34,835 nt of DNA from Bacteriovoracaceae bacterium (GCA_018649885.1 JABIHA010000090.1:1-34835), one strand, 5' to 3'. Positions 7,768 through 16,466 are shown, numbered from the stretch's first letter. The notes: generated by a model not told the origin, from the sequence alone. Program-made: numbers and translations.

Positions 7768-10700
7768 TTGAAAAAAGTTGTTGAATTTTTTGCTGAACGT
7801 ACATTCCTAGTAAATCTAATCTGTGCATTCATTTTTATTATTGGCGGCGTTTCTCTTTTTAATATGAAAAGAGCACTGATTCCAGAATTTGAATGGGGCA
7901 GTATTACAATTTCTGCTCGCCTTCCCAATGCTTCGGCCTTTCAAGTTGAAAAATTTGTCACGTACCCAATTGAGGAAAATTTACAAGGCTTAGGCGGAGT
8001 TGATCGCATCACATCTAATACAAGTGCTTCAAGAGTCAGTATCACTATTGAGGTTCAAGATGGTTTTAAAAAAATTGATGATCTTCTTGAAAAGGTAAAA
8101 GACAGGGTTGAGGCAGTTAAGTCAGACCTTCCATCTGAAGTGGAAAATATAAATGTAGAAAAATTTGCTAGAACTTCTGAATGGCTGGCCTCAATAATAT
8201 TAACTCATTTTGATGAAAAAAATGTTGAGCACCAAAAGTTTTACCAAAAAATGAAACGCTCATTTACAAAAATACCTCACGTGATAAAATTTGATACCAA
8301 TATTCGCACCCCTAGATTTTATATCGAATTTTTTCCAAAGAAATTATCCCGCTATCAAATAGGTCTTGAAGAAATTTACAATACCATTGATAAAGAGGCA
8401 GGGCTTGTTTCCATTGGAACCTATAAAAATGGAGATGAAAGGATTTCCCTCGAAATTGAAAATTCTCTTAGCTCAAAGGCTGATCTGGAGCAGATTGTTT
8501 TAAAATCCAACACCAGTGGTGAGAAAATAAGACTTCGTGACCTAGCACTTATTGAATATAGATTGCCTGAACGTTCTCGTATTGGGTTGTTTGGAAAAGA
8601 TGAATCCAATGGGATTTGGCTTTTTAAAGATCTTGAAAGTGATACGATTACTCTCAAAGATGAGCTTATCCTAAAAATTGATGAGTTAAAAAAGCTTGCC
8701 CCTGAGGGAATTGGCATGAATATGCCGGCAAATGGCGCTGAATATATTGAAAGGCAACTGAGTACACTTAAAAATAATGGATCAACTGGGCTTGTTATTG
8801 TTTTGGTGTGCCTTTTTATCTTTTTAGGATTTAAGGCCTCGGTTTTAACATCTTTTAGTTTACCACTCGCATACCTAGGGACCTTTGCTGTTCTTGGGGC
8901 TTTGGGGATGAAAATAGATCTCATTTCTGTCGTTGGGATGATTTTGATCTTGGGAATTTTAGTTGATGACGCAATTATTGTTTCTGAGCAATACATCCAA
9001 CATCTTGAAGAGGGGTTAGCTCCCAAAGATGCTGCAGTTAAGGCCGTGATGAGAACCATTATTCCTGTCACCGGTACTATTATAACAACAGTGGTGGCCT
9101 TCCTCCCTATTTTGTTATCTACAAGTGGTCTATCAAATATCTTGCTGGCCATCCCGATTGTTGTTATATCTGCATTGGCCATTAGCTGGTTTGAATCATT
9201 TTTTATACTGCCAAATCATTTGCAACACTATGTTAAAAAAGATGATCTAAAAAAAGAAACAAAGTATTTTGACAAGGCCAAAGCGGCTTATAAAAAAATA
9301 TTAATGACCTCTTTGAAATTTCGTTATGTACTTTTTCCACTGCTTCTCTTGTTTATGGGCGGAAGTCTATACTTTGCCTATAAAAAAGTTCCCATGAAAT
9401 ATAATCTTAGAATAGGTAGTGAAAAAATCCGAGTGAGCGTGGCCTTAAAAGAGACAAAAGGTCTTGAAGATACGCTTGCTAGTGTGAAGCCACTTCTCTC
9501 TTGGTTAGAGAAGATGGACAAGACAAAATACAGCTACCTCTCTACTAAAATCGGCAATACTTGGATTGGTGGCAAAAGACAGGATGGACATCGTTTTGCG
9601 GACTTGGTAGTGCGATTTTCTCAAACCCATAAAAATCTTAAAGAGGGAAAAGAGTATGTAGAGAAGTATATCGAAGAAGGTCTTAAAAATTTTAAGACTG
9701 ATCGGTTCGAAACTCTCACCATGGCCAAAAGTATAGAAGGCAAAGAAGATGCTAAAGACAATCTTATTGATATTTCCTTTGAAGGGAGAACCAAGAAAAG
9801 CTTCGATGAATTTGTTACTGAATTAAAGTCAACGCTAGCACCGATAGAAGGCCTTAAAGAAGTGATCATTGACCCAGATATTCAAAAAGAGTATTGGAAA
9901 TTTATTCCCAACCGGGAAGCTCTATCTAGGTTTAATCTCTCTCTTCGAAATCTTTCTTCTCAGCTGGCATCAGTGCTTTCTGAGCAAAAAGTATTAGAGA
10001 TTAGAACAAATAACGAAAGCGTAAATGTTATTGGAAAAATTTATCAAGATGAGTTGTCTAAAAATAGAGGAAAGGAAGAGGAATTTAAAAATCTAGGACA
10101 CGTCCCCATTCGCGTAGGTAATGGTCAGACTACTGCTCTCAAAAACTTAGGCTACTGGGTTTCCTATACAGGGTTAAAATCCATTAAACACAAGAACCTT
10201 GAAAACTCATATTCACTTTCAGCTTCCTTTGATAGCGAAAAAATAAAAAAAGAAGCCTTTATTGAAAAACTAAAAGCTGCAGTTGTACCGCTTGGATTAA
10301 ATTATCCTAGGGGAAGCTTTTCAGTTGAAGATGCTGATGAGGAGTCAAAGAAAAATAAAAAAGCGATGGATAAGATGCTTCTTATTTGTTTGGTACTCAT
10401 TTTATTTGTCCTTGCTCTGGTTCTAGGTTCATTAATTCAACCTCTATTAATAGGTATGGCCATACCCTTTGGCGTGATTGGGGTTATATGGGCCTTTTAT
10501 TTTCACGGTCAAACAATAGATGTCATGGCCTTAGTTGGAATTATTGCCATGGCGGGAGTTGTGGTCAATGACTCTTTAATTATGGTTGATCTTGTCAATC
10601 ATCTCAAAAAAGAAAGGCCTAATTTTGGTCGTAGCGATATTGTAGAGGGAGCTTCCAAGCGGCTTCGTGCAATTTTATTAACCTCTATTACAACTCTCGG

Positions 10701-10929
10701 TGGGGTTTTTCCCATGGCCTATGGTATTGGAGGGGATTCTGGTTTTACTAAACCACTGGCCCTCTCAATGGGTTGGGGATTATTATTTGCCACAGTTCTA
10801 ACGCTGTTTATGATTCCATGTCTGCTAGAGATCCAAATGGATCTGCACACCTTTTTAAAGTTCTTAATGAGGTCCGCCAGAAAGCTGCTGGGAAAATTAA
10901 AGCGCCCTAAAAACGTCGCCGCCAACTAA
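7768..10929 (+). CDS. RND-family inner-membrane transporter
   Basis: A 1053-residue protein with the AcrB-like plan: one N-terminal membrane helix, a large periplasmic loop (about 35-335), five to six helices (about 335-500), a helix near 520, a second periplasmic loop and a C-terminal helix bundle (about 865-1030). The proton-relay pair of TM4 is present (LVDDAIIVSEQY, D400 D401). The TM10 position reads VVVNDSLIMVD, so the AcrB lysine is not conserved, as in several other RND subgroups. Start is TTG at 7768 with AGGGG 6-7 nt upstream; no in-frame ATG fits as well. No membrane-fusion protein or outer-membrane channel gene adjoins, so partners must be elsewhere. The substrate cannot be read from the sequence. 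Confidence 0.93.
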   Translation: MKKVVEFFAERTFLVNLICAFIFIIGGVSLFNMKRALIPEFEWGSITISARLPNASAFQVEKFVTYPIEENLQGLGGVDRITSNTSASRVSITIEVQDGFKKIDDLLEKVKDRVEAVKSDLPSEVENINVEKFARTSEWLASIILTHFDEKNVEHQKFYQKMKRSFTKIPHVIKFDTNIRTPRFYIEFFPKKLSRYQIGLEEIYNTIDKEAGLVSIGTYKNGDERISLEIENSLSSKADLEQIVLKSNTSGEKIRLRDLALIEYRLPERSRIGLFGKDESNGIWLFKDLESDTITLKDELILKIDELKKLAPEGIGMNMPANGAEYIERQLSTLKNNGSTGLVIVLVCLFIFLGFKASVLTSFSLPLAYLGTFAVLGALGMKIDLISVVGMILILGILVDDAIIVSEQYIQHLEEGLAPKDAAVKAVMRTIIPVTGTIITTVVAFLPILLSTSGLSNILLAIPIVVISALAISWFESFFILPNHLQHYVKKDDLKKETKYFDKAKAAYKKILMTSLKFRYVLFPLLLLFMGGSLYFAYKKVPMKYNLRIGSEKIRVSVALKETKGLEDTLASVKPLLSWLEKMDKTKYSYLSTKIGNTWIGGKRQDGHRFADLVVRFSQTHKNLKEGKEYVEKYIEEGLKNFKTDRFETLTMAKSIEGKEDAKDNLIDISFEGRTKKSFDEFVTELKSTLAPIEGLKEVIIDPDIQKEYWKFIPNREALSRFNLSLRNLSSQLASVLSEQKVLEIRTNNESVNVIGKIYQDELSKNRGKEEEFKNLGHVPIRVGNGQTTALKNLGYWVSYTGLKSIKHKNLENSYSLSASFDSEKIKKEAFIEKLKAAVVPLGLNYPRGSFSVEDADEESKKNKKAMDKMLLICLVLILFVLALVLGSLIQPLLIGMAIPFGVIGVIWAFYFHGQTIDVMALVGIIAMAGVVVNDSLIMVDLVNHLKKERPNFGRSDIVEGASKRLRAILLTSITTLGGVFPMAYGIGGDSGFTKPLALSMGWGLLFATVLTLFMIPCLLEIQMDLHTFLKFLMRSARKLLGKLKRPKNVAAN

Positions 10930-10983
10930 GGGCCTGTTGCCGTTTCAGATTCCGGCTGCAAAATCCAATATTTCATAAATAAA

Positions 10984-11009
10984 AAGCATTGTATCTCAAG
11001 ATAATGCTT
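10984..11009 (-). terminator. Bulged hairpin that would terminate minus-strand transcription
   Basis: AAGCAT (10984-10989) and TATCT (10992-10996) pair with AGATA (10999-11003) and ATGCTT (11004-11009), with a 2-nt bulge. Read on the minus strand, the stem is followed by TTTTTATTTATG, the layout of an intrinsic terminator. No minus-strand gene lies just upstream of it, so it would stop antisense RNA running from the 12-14.8 kb operon. Confidence 0.35.
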
Positions 11010-11190
11010 GATCGTTCCGATAGACTACCTAGAGAGATACCATGGGAATGATGAAATATTTTTTACTAACTCTAGTATTCCCTTTGATGTGATGGAAACA
11101 AAAATTGATCAGCATCTGATAAATTCTGGCCTTGCCCTCGAAGAAGAAGTTCAAGGGGAAGACACTAGTGGTGGAAACTCAAAAGACTGA
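11008..11190 (+). CDS. Possible small ORF, unrecognised
   Basis: A 60-codon frame from TTG at 11008; an internal ATG at about 11092 would give only 32 residues. It is hydrophilic, with a helical METKIDQHLINSGLALEEEV. A second overlapping frame begins with ATG at 11042 after GAGAGAT and reads MGMMKYFLLTLVFPLM, like the start of a signal peptide, before a stop. Together they could be a frameshifted small exported protein. Support is weak. Confidence 0.22.
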   Translation: MIVPIDYLERYHGNDEIFFTNSSIPFDVMETKIDQHLINSGLALEEEVQGEDTSGGNSKD

Positions 11191-11212
11191 GAATAATAAA
11201 ATGGAGAAGATT

Positions 11213-12022
11213 ATGAAAATGGTTCTAAGTGCTTTAATTGTTTTGCTTGTGAGTTCTCAGGTCATGGCCACATGTGATGACAACGATGTTCTTCTTACAA
11301 GCTATGGTTCTAGTAAACTGAATGTGGTTAAAGCTGTAAAGAGTATTACTTCACTGGGACTAAAAGAAGCTAAAGAGCTTGTGGATACAATTCCTTCAAC
11401 TATTTTAGGTAGTGTTTCTGAAGCAGAGGCAGAGGCAACAGTAGTCTCACTAGAAGCTGCTGGGGGGGAAGCCGAGGTGGTTTCAAATTGCGAGGAAGAA
11501 AGTGAAGGAGAAGAAGAAAGCTCAGAGTCTTCAAGCTTTTCTTGCTCAACATATGCAGTTGTGGTGAATGCAACTTATTCAGACAAGAGTGCTTTGGCGA
11601 CAAGTTTAACAGCACTGCTGGGAGAGTCTGAGAGCAACATTAGTACAATGCTCGACTCCATTCCTGTAGCGGTCAAGTCAGACCTAGATCTTGAGACGGC
11701 AAAAGCTCTTGAGATAAGTTTAGAGTCCTATAGTTTAACTGCTTCACTTGTGGCCCAATGCCAAGATAGCTCAGATGATGATAGTGAAGTGTCGAGCTGT
11801 GAGTTTTATGATGTAAATCTTGATAGCGTTGGTACTAGCAAGTTAAACGTGGTTAAGGCGATCAAGTCTCTTACAGGTCTTGGACTTCGAGAGGCAAAAG
11901 ATATTGCCGATGCTGCTCCATCAGTTGTAGAAGAAGACCTAAGCTACGAAGAGGCGCAGAGTTGGGAATCTGATCTAGAAGATGCTGGAGGCGAAGCCTC
12001 TATCTCAGAGAGTTGTGATTAG
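11213..12022 (+). CDS. Exported protein with three ribosomal L7/L12 C-terminal-like domains
   Basis: A 269-residue protein. I chose the ATG at 11213 because GGAG lies 6 nt upstream and the signal peptide is then compact (MKMVLSALIVLLVSSQVMA). Three domains follow at about 21-93, 111-183 and 196-268. Domains 1 and 3 carry the hallmark of the ribosomal L7/L12 C-terminal domain: KLNVVKAVKSITSLGLKEAK in the first and KLNVVKAIKSLTGLGLREAK in the third, each followed by a VSxxEAE-type helix and an AGGEA segment. Domain 2 keeps the helix layout but has lost the GLGLKEAK motif. Each domain is bracketed by a cysteine pair exactly 72 residues apart (21/93, 111/183, 196/268). Ser/Glu/Asp-rich linkers join them. 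Its 3' end overlaps the convergent peptidase gene by 4 nt. Function unknown; the ribosomal role is excluded by export. Confidence 0.8.
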   Translation: MKMVLSALIVLLVSSQVMATCDDNDVLLTSYGSSKLNVVKAVKSITSLGLKEAKELVDTIPSTILGSVSEAEAEATVVSLEAAGGEAEVVSNCEEESEGEEESSESSSFSCSTYAVVVNATYSDKSALATSLTALLGESESNISTMLDSIPVAVKSDLDLETAKALEISLESYSLTASLVAQCQDSSDDDSEVSSCEFYDVNLDSVGTSKLNVVKAIKSLTGLGLREAKDIADAAPSVVEEDLSYEEAQSWESDLEDAGGEASISESCD

Positions 12023-13191
12023 GGTTTTTTGGTATAATCACCGTATTTGGAGCCAATACTTTTTATTAGCTTGAGGACTGCTTTGTGGATATCTCTTTTA
12101 CGAGTTTTCACTTTGGGGTTCTCAAGGTTATCTATTAAAGATTGAAATTCACTGGCTTCTTTATCAGTGATAAAGTTTTCTTTTTTGAAGGCGATGTATT
12201 TTTTCAATATTCCAGCAAAATTTAATCCATCACGATCAATTTCAATTTTTTGATTTTTATTAAAAGAAAAGTCAGCGCCTCCTCTTTCAGAAATCTGGTA
12301 AGTGTCCACAAGGGAGTAGAGCCTGTTCACAACATTTGCCAGAAATGGGAAGTTAATTTTATCAATGGTGTCATGAGTGGTGTGATAATACCAAGGGGTT
12401 CCCGATGTATAAAATATAAAGGGGATTCCTTTTGCCCTAAAGGAGGAGTAATCTGATCGTGGTATAGTTTTTCCCAGAGGTTCTATTGGGTAAACAGCAT
12501 TACTGATAATTTGAATCCCACTCTTATCAGCAGTTTTTATAAGCTCAGAAAAATCTTCACTCACTCCGCCCGTTAATTCAAGTATGTGGTTTTCGAATCC
12601 TTTAAAAAATTTCCCACCCACAAGATCTAGATTGACATTAAAAAGTATCTTGGGACATCTCTTTAGAAGATGTTTTACTAACTTTGGACTGCCAGCAATA
12701 TAGTTTTCCTCTTGATCTGGAAAAGTTAAATAAATATCTGCAGATAGGGCAGGAGCATTTTTAACTAGAAGCCTTGCTAGCTCGAGAAGGGCCACAACAC
12801 CTGAGCCGTTATCACCCGCACCGGGCTTGAAATTCTTCTTTTTTCTATCTCCATGGTCGTAATGGGCAGAGTACACGATACAAGACTTATGGTCGCCAAC
12901 GCCTTCATACTTTGCCACAATATTGTACACATCTGGCCAATTTCTACCTCTTCCTGGGATATACAGCCGTGGTCTGTCCTGGTTGATATGAATATCACTC
13001 ATGCCAATGGTTTTTAGTTGTGTGGTAATATAATCGCGTGCCAGCTTGTGTCCCGGTGTTCCAGGTGTACGGCCGAAAAGACTCCTCGATGTTAAGTAAG
13101 TCAGATGGTTTTTAAGTTGATCTACGCTGGCCTTTTCAGCAAGGCCCGTAAGAGCATAAAATATTGAGAAGATGATGATGAGTGATTTCAT
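12019..13191 (-). CDS. M28-family zinc aminopeptidase, exported
   Basis: A 390-residue secreted metallopeptidase. The signal peptide is MKSLIIIFSIFYALTGLA. The M28 zinc and catalytic set is visible in order: H110 and D112 in SAHYDHGD, bridging D127 in GAGDNGSGV, the catalytic Glu pair E161-E162 in PDQEEN, D189 in NLDLVGG, and H270 in YYHTTHDTIDKI. Family members cleave N-terminal residues from peptides or act as glutaminyl-cyclase-like enzymes; the complete two-zinc set favours aminopeptidase activity. A lysine-rich C-terminal extension (about 320-390) has no assignment. It begins 1 nt after the stop of the matrixin gene, with AGGA before the ATG. It is therefore the last gene of a three-gene operon for surface or periplasmic protein breakdown. 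Confidence 0.9.
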   Translation of the reverse strand: MKSLIIIFSIFYALTGLAEKASVDQLKNHLTYLTSRSLFGRTPGTPGHKLARDYITTQLKTIGMSDIHINQDRPRLYIPGRGRNWPDVYNIVAKYEGVGDHKSCIVYSAHYDHGDRKKKNFKPGAGDNGSGVVALLELARLLVKNAPALSADIYLTFPDQEENYIAGSPKLVKHLLKRCPKILFNVNLDLVGGKFFKGFENHILELTGGVSEDFSELIKTADKSGIQIISNAVYPIEPLGKTIPRSDYSSFRAKGIPFIFYTSGTPWYYHTTHDTIDKINFPFLANVVNRLYSLVDTYQISERGGADFSFNKNQKIEIDRDGLNFAGILKKYIAFKKENFITDKEASEFQSLIDNLENPKVKTRKRDIHKAVLKLIKSIGSKYGDYTKKP

Positions 13192-13192
13192 A

Positions 13193-14065
13193 TTATTTCC
13201 TAGATTTTATTTTTTGAAGTGTAATGATGATAAATGGCATTGCGAGAAGGCCGAGTAGTAGAGAAAACAATGCCGAAATGGTTTCATTTTTTTCCATTTC
13301 TTTTGTGACTCTCAAGTGTGAGGGAGAAATGACAGCTTCTCCTGTGATTTCTGGATCTCTTTCAGCAAAACCGCTGGGCGCGCATCCAATCAGTCCAAAG
13401 AGCTTATCTCTTTTGGGGTATAGATAGGTTGTTCCCTCTATATCATCCCAGCCCAGAGATTCTCTTTTAGTTACCGTTGAATAATACATTAAGTTTTCTT
13501 TTTCGGGACTGTGGCCCAAGCCTATGGCGTGACCAATTTCATGAGCAATAACAGAAATGAAAGCACCATCATCAAGGCTTGCTAGCTGTGAGCCTGTTCT
13601 GTCATTTAAAAGAATAAGAGCTCCTTTGATAGCAGTACCCTCAATATTATTTGTGAGTGTGGCCGCTGCAATTGAAGTGCTTGCAAAATTTACGATATTG
13701 TCATTACAAGCAATAAATATCCCATCACTTACAGTTAAGCCCCCGTTGGGAGTACAAGGGGAATTGATACCACCTTGGCAAAGAGGATCGCTTTCAAAGT
13801 CAGATCCTTTTGAAACCAGTGTTCCTTTTTTGAGCCTAAGGTTGCTGGTGGGGACAGTATTCCAGAACTCGTCAATGGCCTTTTCAAGATAGCCTAGTAT
13901 CTGACTTGTAGATTTACCTGTATTTATACAAGTGGAAGAGGAGGAGAGGTTTATGGAAACTTCTTCAGAATCAAAAGCTGCATCCACATTATTATTTAGT
14001 GTGAAGCTCCACAAATTGAAGCTGACTGTCACAGTCAGGACCAACACGGTCCATGAATAATTCAT
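13193..14065 (-). CDS. Matrixin-like zinc metalloprotease with C-terminal membrane anchor
   Basis: A 290-residue exported protease. After a signal peptide (MNYSWTVLVLTVTVSFNLWS), a pre-catalytic region contains four to five cysteines (C46, C96, C104, C120). The metzincin zinc site reads HEIGHAIGLGH (H175, E176, H179, H185), followed by the Met-turn at M193 (NLMYYS). A single hydrophobic helix (about 263-285, LFSLLLGLLAMPFIIIT) ends in KIKSRK, so the catalytic domain is probably tethered to the membrane facing the periplasm. No cysteine-switch propeptide is evident. The gene sits 3 nt after the outer-membrane protein and 1 nt before the M28 peptidase, implying translational coupling. Confidence 0.9.
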   Translation of the reverse strand: MNYSWTVLVLTVTVSFNLWSFTLNNNVDAAFDSEEVSINLSSSSTCINTGKSTSQILGYLEKAIDEFWNTVPTSNLRLKKGTLVSKGSDFESDPLCQGGINSPCTPNGGLTVSDGIFIACNDNIVNFASTSIAAATLTNNIEGTAIKGALILLNDRTGSQLASLDDGAFISVIAHEIGHAIGLGHSPEKENLMYYSTVTKRESLGWDDIEGTTYLYPKRDKLFGLIGCAPSGFAERDPEITGEAVISPSHLRVTKEMEKNETISALFSLLLGLLAMPFIIITLQKIKSRK

Positions 14066-14068
14066 GCG

Positions 14069-14800
14069 CTACCTCCACATTTTGCTTGGATCTACATAAT
14101 GCCAATTAAGAGTTAGTGTTAAAGAATATCGAAGGTTGTCTGGTTCAAGGTAATTGAAAAAATCAAGAGTTGATTTAAAAGACCAATTTTGAAAAGGGTA
14201 CCACTGGCTACCTATTCCTGTTGAAAAATTATAGGCAGTAGAGGATTCCTTTGGAAGATAGAATGACTCTGTTGCATTTCCATTTTTTAAAGTGGTTTCT
14301 CCGCCATCTCCAGAGATTCTTGTGAGGTACAGACCTGGAGAGAAGAGGAAATGGAAGGGGCCAATTCCGGTGGTCAGGATTAATGAGAGATCGGCCTTGA
14401 AGTTAAATTCTTTCTTCTTGGTTAAATCCACTGCATTATTTCGCGAGTAGATATAGCTGACGGATGGAGTGAAGGCAAAGTGCTCAGATAAATGAAACAT
14501 ACTTGAAAGAGTAAAGGCGGGATTTAATTCAAGTCCGTTTTGTGTGCCTGAATCATCCACCTGGACCCTTCCCAAAAAGGGGGAGTGGGTGCCAATACCG
14601 AGCCCGATATTGTGCATATAGGGGACAAATTCTTTTTCATATGTGCTTTTGTGTTTTTGATCGAGATCATTGTCTCTTTCTTCCGCTTCGCCACTATGCT
14701 CATCATATGCCCAAGTCTTTTTTGTTTTTGATTGACCATCAGTCACAAGAACCATTAAAAATAGGACACAAAGAGATTTGAGAAAAAAAGTAATGGGCAC
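14069..14800 (-). CDS. Outer-membrane beta-barrel protein
   Basis: The frame is open from about 14833, but I prefer a GTG at 14800. It has AAGGA 6 nt upstream and gives a tidy signal peptide (VPITFFLKSLCVLFLMVLV, shown as encoded; the first residue would be Met). The region before it forms a hairpin (TTTCAGCA/TGCTGAAA, 14819-14844) and is probably leader. The 243-residue product has a charged N-terminal stretch and then alternating aromatic/polar strands (HNIGLGIGTHSPFLGRV, FAFTPSVSYIYSR, LSLILTTGIGPFHFLFSPGL). It ends near an aromatic strand (YSLTLTLNWHYV), typical of an eight- to ten-stranded barrel. First gene of an operon with two metalloproteases, so it may be a processing substrate or a surface anchor. 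Specific function unknown. Confidence 0.75.
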   Translation of the reverse strand: MPITFFLKSLCVLFLMVLVTDGQSKTKKTWAYDEHSGEAEERDNDLDQKHKSTYEKEFVPYMHNIGLGIGTHSPFLGRVQVDDSGTQNGLELNPAFTLSSMFHLSEHFAFTPSVSYIYSRNNAVDLTKKKEFNFKADLSLILTTGIGPFHFLFSPGLYLTRISGDGGETTLKNGNATESFYLPKESSTAYNFSTGIGSQWYPFQNWSFKSTLDFFNYLEPDNLRYSLTLTLNWHYVDPSKMWR

Positions 14801-14866
14801 ACTAAATCCTTGTAATTCTTTCAGCATCTTCACAAGTGCTGAAACACAAAAATTACTCTAAACCTT

Positions 14867-14895
14867 TTGTCCGAAGCAATGTCCTATTATAGAAT
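14867..14895 (+). promoter_or_regulatory. Candidate sigma-70 promoter of serC
   Basis: TTGTCC (14867-14872) and TAGAAT (14890-14895) are separated by exactly 17 nt. The distance to the serC start is about 65 nt. The same TAGAATGAT core recurs in the candidate promoter at 16199. Confidence 0.45.
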
Positions 14896-14959
14896 GATGA
14901 TCTCAATTGACCAATAAAAAGAGACAACTTAAATATCTGTTTACATCAAGGGGCCGAAA

Positions 14960-16078
14960 ATGTTTGAAGATTTCACAGTTAAAGACCAACTTATACCAAC
15001 TGACCCACGTTTTGCTTGTGGTCCTTCGAAGGTACCAGTGGAATATCTCGAGCGTTTGGCCGCAACGGGTAAATATTTAATGGGCACTTCACATAGAAAA
15101 AGTGCAGTTAAAAATTTAGTAAAAGAAGTCCAAGAAGGCCTGCTAGAATATTTCGGTGTGGGGGGCACTCACAAAGTTGTTCTGGGTAACGGCGGTGCTA
15201 CGCTACTATTTGATATGATTGGTCTGGGTGTCGTACAAAAAAAATCGATTCACTATACTTGTGGTGAGTTTTCTAGCAAGTGGTTCAAAAGCATTGATTC
15301 CATCCCTTGGCTTGAAGCAGAAAATAGATCCGCCGGGTATGGACAAGGAAATCAGTTCGGCGATAATTCTGGTGCTGATACTGTATGTGTGACTCTGAAT
15401 GAAACATCTACGGGTGTTCAGATGAGCGAGTTGCCCAAAGTAGAAGAAGGTGCACTTCTATGTATGGATGCCACCTCAGGTGCTGGTCAGTGCCCTTGTG
15501 ATGTCTCTAAGGTCGATGTTTTCTTCTTCTCACCTCAAAAGGTTTTTGCTTCTGATGGAGGCCTTTGGGTGGCGATTATGAGTGACAAAGCAATTGAAAG
15601 GGCCCTTAGCATAGCAGGGGACAAGAGTCGCTACGTACCAGGCATTATGGACTGGAATGCGGCCATAACCAATGGAGAAAAAAACCAAACTTATAATACT
15701 CCCGCCATAGCCACATTATTTTTTATGAACGAGCAAATTAAAGAAATGAATAAGCTCGGTTATTCTGAAGTGCAAAAACTTGCTGAAGAAAAAGCGAATT
15801 TTCTCTACAGCTGGGCAAGTGAAAAAGAATATCTCAGTTGTTATGTTGAGAAAGATTCGGTTCGATCCCGCGCCGTGGCTTGTATCGACGTTGATGAAAA
15901 AATTCCCATTTCAGATCTTATTAATGTGCTTCGAAAGAAAAAAATTCTGCAAGGAATTGATGCTTATAGGAAGCTAGGACGCAATCAAATGCGTATTGCC
16001 CTCTTTCACAACGTGACTTTTGAAGACTTAAAAAAACTTACAACTATTGTCTCCTTGGCCATTGAAAGCGAACTGTAA
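14960..16078 (+). CDS. serC: Phosphoserine aminotransferase
   Basis: A 372-residue PLP enzyme that converts 3-phosphohydroxypyruvate and glutamate to phosphoserine in serine synthesis; the family also serves pyridoxal-phosphate synthesis. Seen: N-terminal DPRFACGPSKVP, MGTSHRKSAV (substrate-phosphate contact), GNGGATLLFDM (cofactor phosphate loop), D170 in CMDATSGAG (pyridine nitrogen contact) and the Schiff-base lysine K194 in FFSPQKVFASDGGLW. Length and motifs resemble the class common in actinobacteria and archaea more than the 360-residue E. coli type. AAGGGG lies 6 nt before the ATG. It is transcribed alone or ahead of the exported-ATPase operon; no strong terminator separates them. Confidence 0.95.
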   Translation: MFEDFTVKDQLIPTDPRFACGPSKVPVEYLERLAATGKYLMGTSHRKSAVKNLVKEVQEGLLEYFGVGGTHKVVLGNGGATLLFDMIGLGVVQKKSIHYTCGEFSSKWFKSIDSIPWLEAENRSAGYGQGNQFGDNSGADTVCVTLNETSTGVQMSELPKVEEGALLCMDATSGAGQCPCDVSKVDVFFFSPQKVFASDGGLWVAIMSDKAIERALSIAGDKSRYVPGIMDWNAAITNGEKNQTYNTPAIATLFFMNEQIKEMNKLGYSEVQKLAEEKANFLYSWASEKEYLSCYVEKDSVRSRAVACIDVDEKIPISDLINVLRKKKILQGIDAYRKLGRNQMRIALFHNVTFEDLKKLTTIVSLAIESEL

Positions 16079-16174
16079 AAATATTTATCCACATTGTCCC
16101 TTTTGATAGCGCCCAAATTGTGAACAGTACGCTCCAGAGCTGAACACAATTATTAAATGACAGACTATTTTAGA

Positions 16175-16204
16175 TAGACAATAAATTCTCAGCCGACATA
16201 GAAT
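16175..16204 (+). promoter_or_regulatory. Candidate promoter of the exported AAA+/NTT operon
   Basis: TAGACA (16175-16180) and TAGAAT (16199-16204) are 18 nt apart; each matches the sigma-70 consensus at five of six positions. It lies about 30 nt before the start of the small exported gene at 16235, the first gene of the run that ends at 26663. Confidence 0.42.
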
Positions 16205-16234
16205 GATTCGAATTAATCAACTCAAGGAGGGATT

Positions 16235-16426
16235 ATGGCCAAGGTAATTATGGGCCTCTGTCTTACATTTTGTAGCGCACTCGCGTTTTCAAATGTTATC
16301 ACAGACCACGATCTAAATGCTTTCGACGAATCACAGTCGGTTCAAGAATCACTAGTACAGTACAACAGCGAAATTGAAGATTTACCCGATATCTTAGATA
16401 TCGACGATTCTGAAGATTCATTTTAA
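16235..16426 (+). CDS. Small exported acidic protein
   Basis: A 63-residue protein starting after a near-perfect AAGGAGG. The signal peptide is MAKVIMGLCLTFCSALAFS, leaving a mature acidic peptide of about 44 residues ending in DLPDILDIDDSEDSF. There are no cysteines after the signal. It precedes the first AAA+ gene by 40 nt, a gap that contains a small hairpin, so it is probably the leading gene of the operon. An acidic exported peptide next to exported ATPases could be a regulator or an adaptor, but this is only position-based. Unrecognised family. Confidence 0.65.
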   Translation: MAKVIMGLCLTFCSALAFSNVITDHDLNAFDESQSVQESLVQYNSEIEDLPDILDIDDSEDSF

Positions 16427-16430
16427 CCAA

Positions 16431-16450
16431 ATTTATTTTTGTGAATAAAT
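16431..16450 (+). other. Small hairpin between the acidic peptide gene and the first AAA+ gene
   Basis: ATTTATT (16431-16437) pairs with AATAAAT (16444-16450), 6-nt loop, with no downstream T run. It could set the expression ratio of the two genes by mRNA processing rather than terminate. Confidence 0.3.
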
Positions 16451-16466
16451 ATTCTGGGGAGAATAC

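Noticed and set aside
8421..9182. 253-codon open frame on the minus strand
   Set aside because: It lies wholly antisense inside the RND transporter gene, whose protein has clear family motifs; the antisense peptide looks like a compositional shadow.
7768..10929. Complete tripartite efflux operon
   Set aside because: No membrane-fusion or outer-membrane channel gene adjoins the RND gene.
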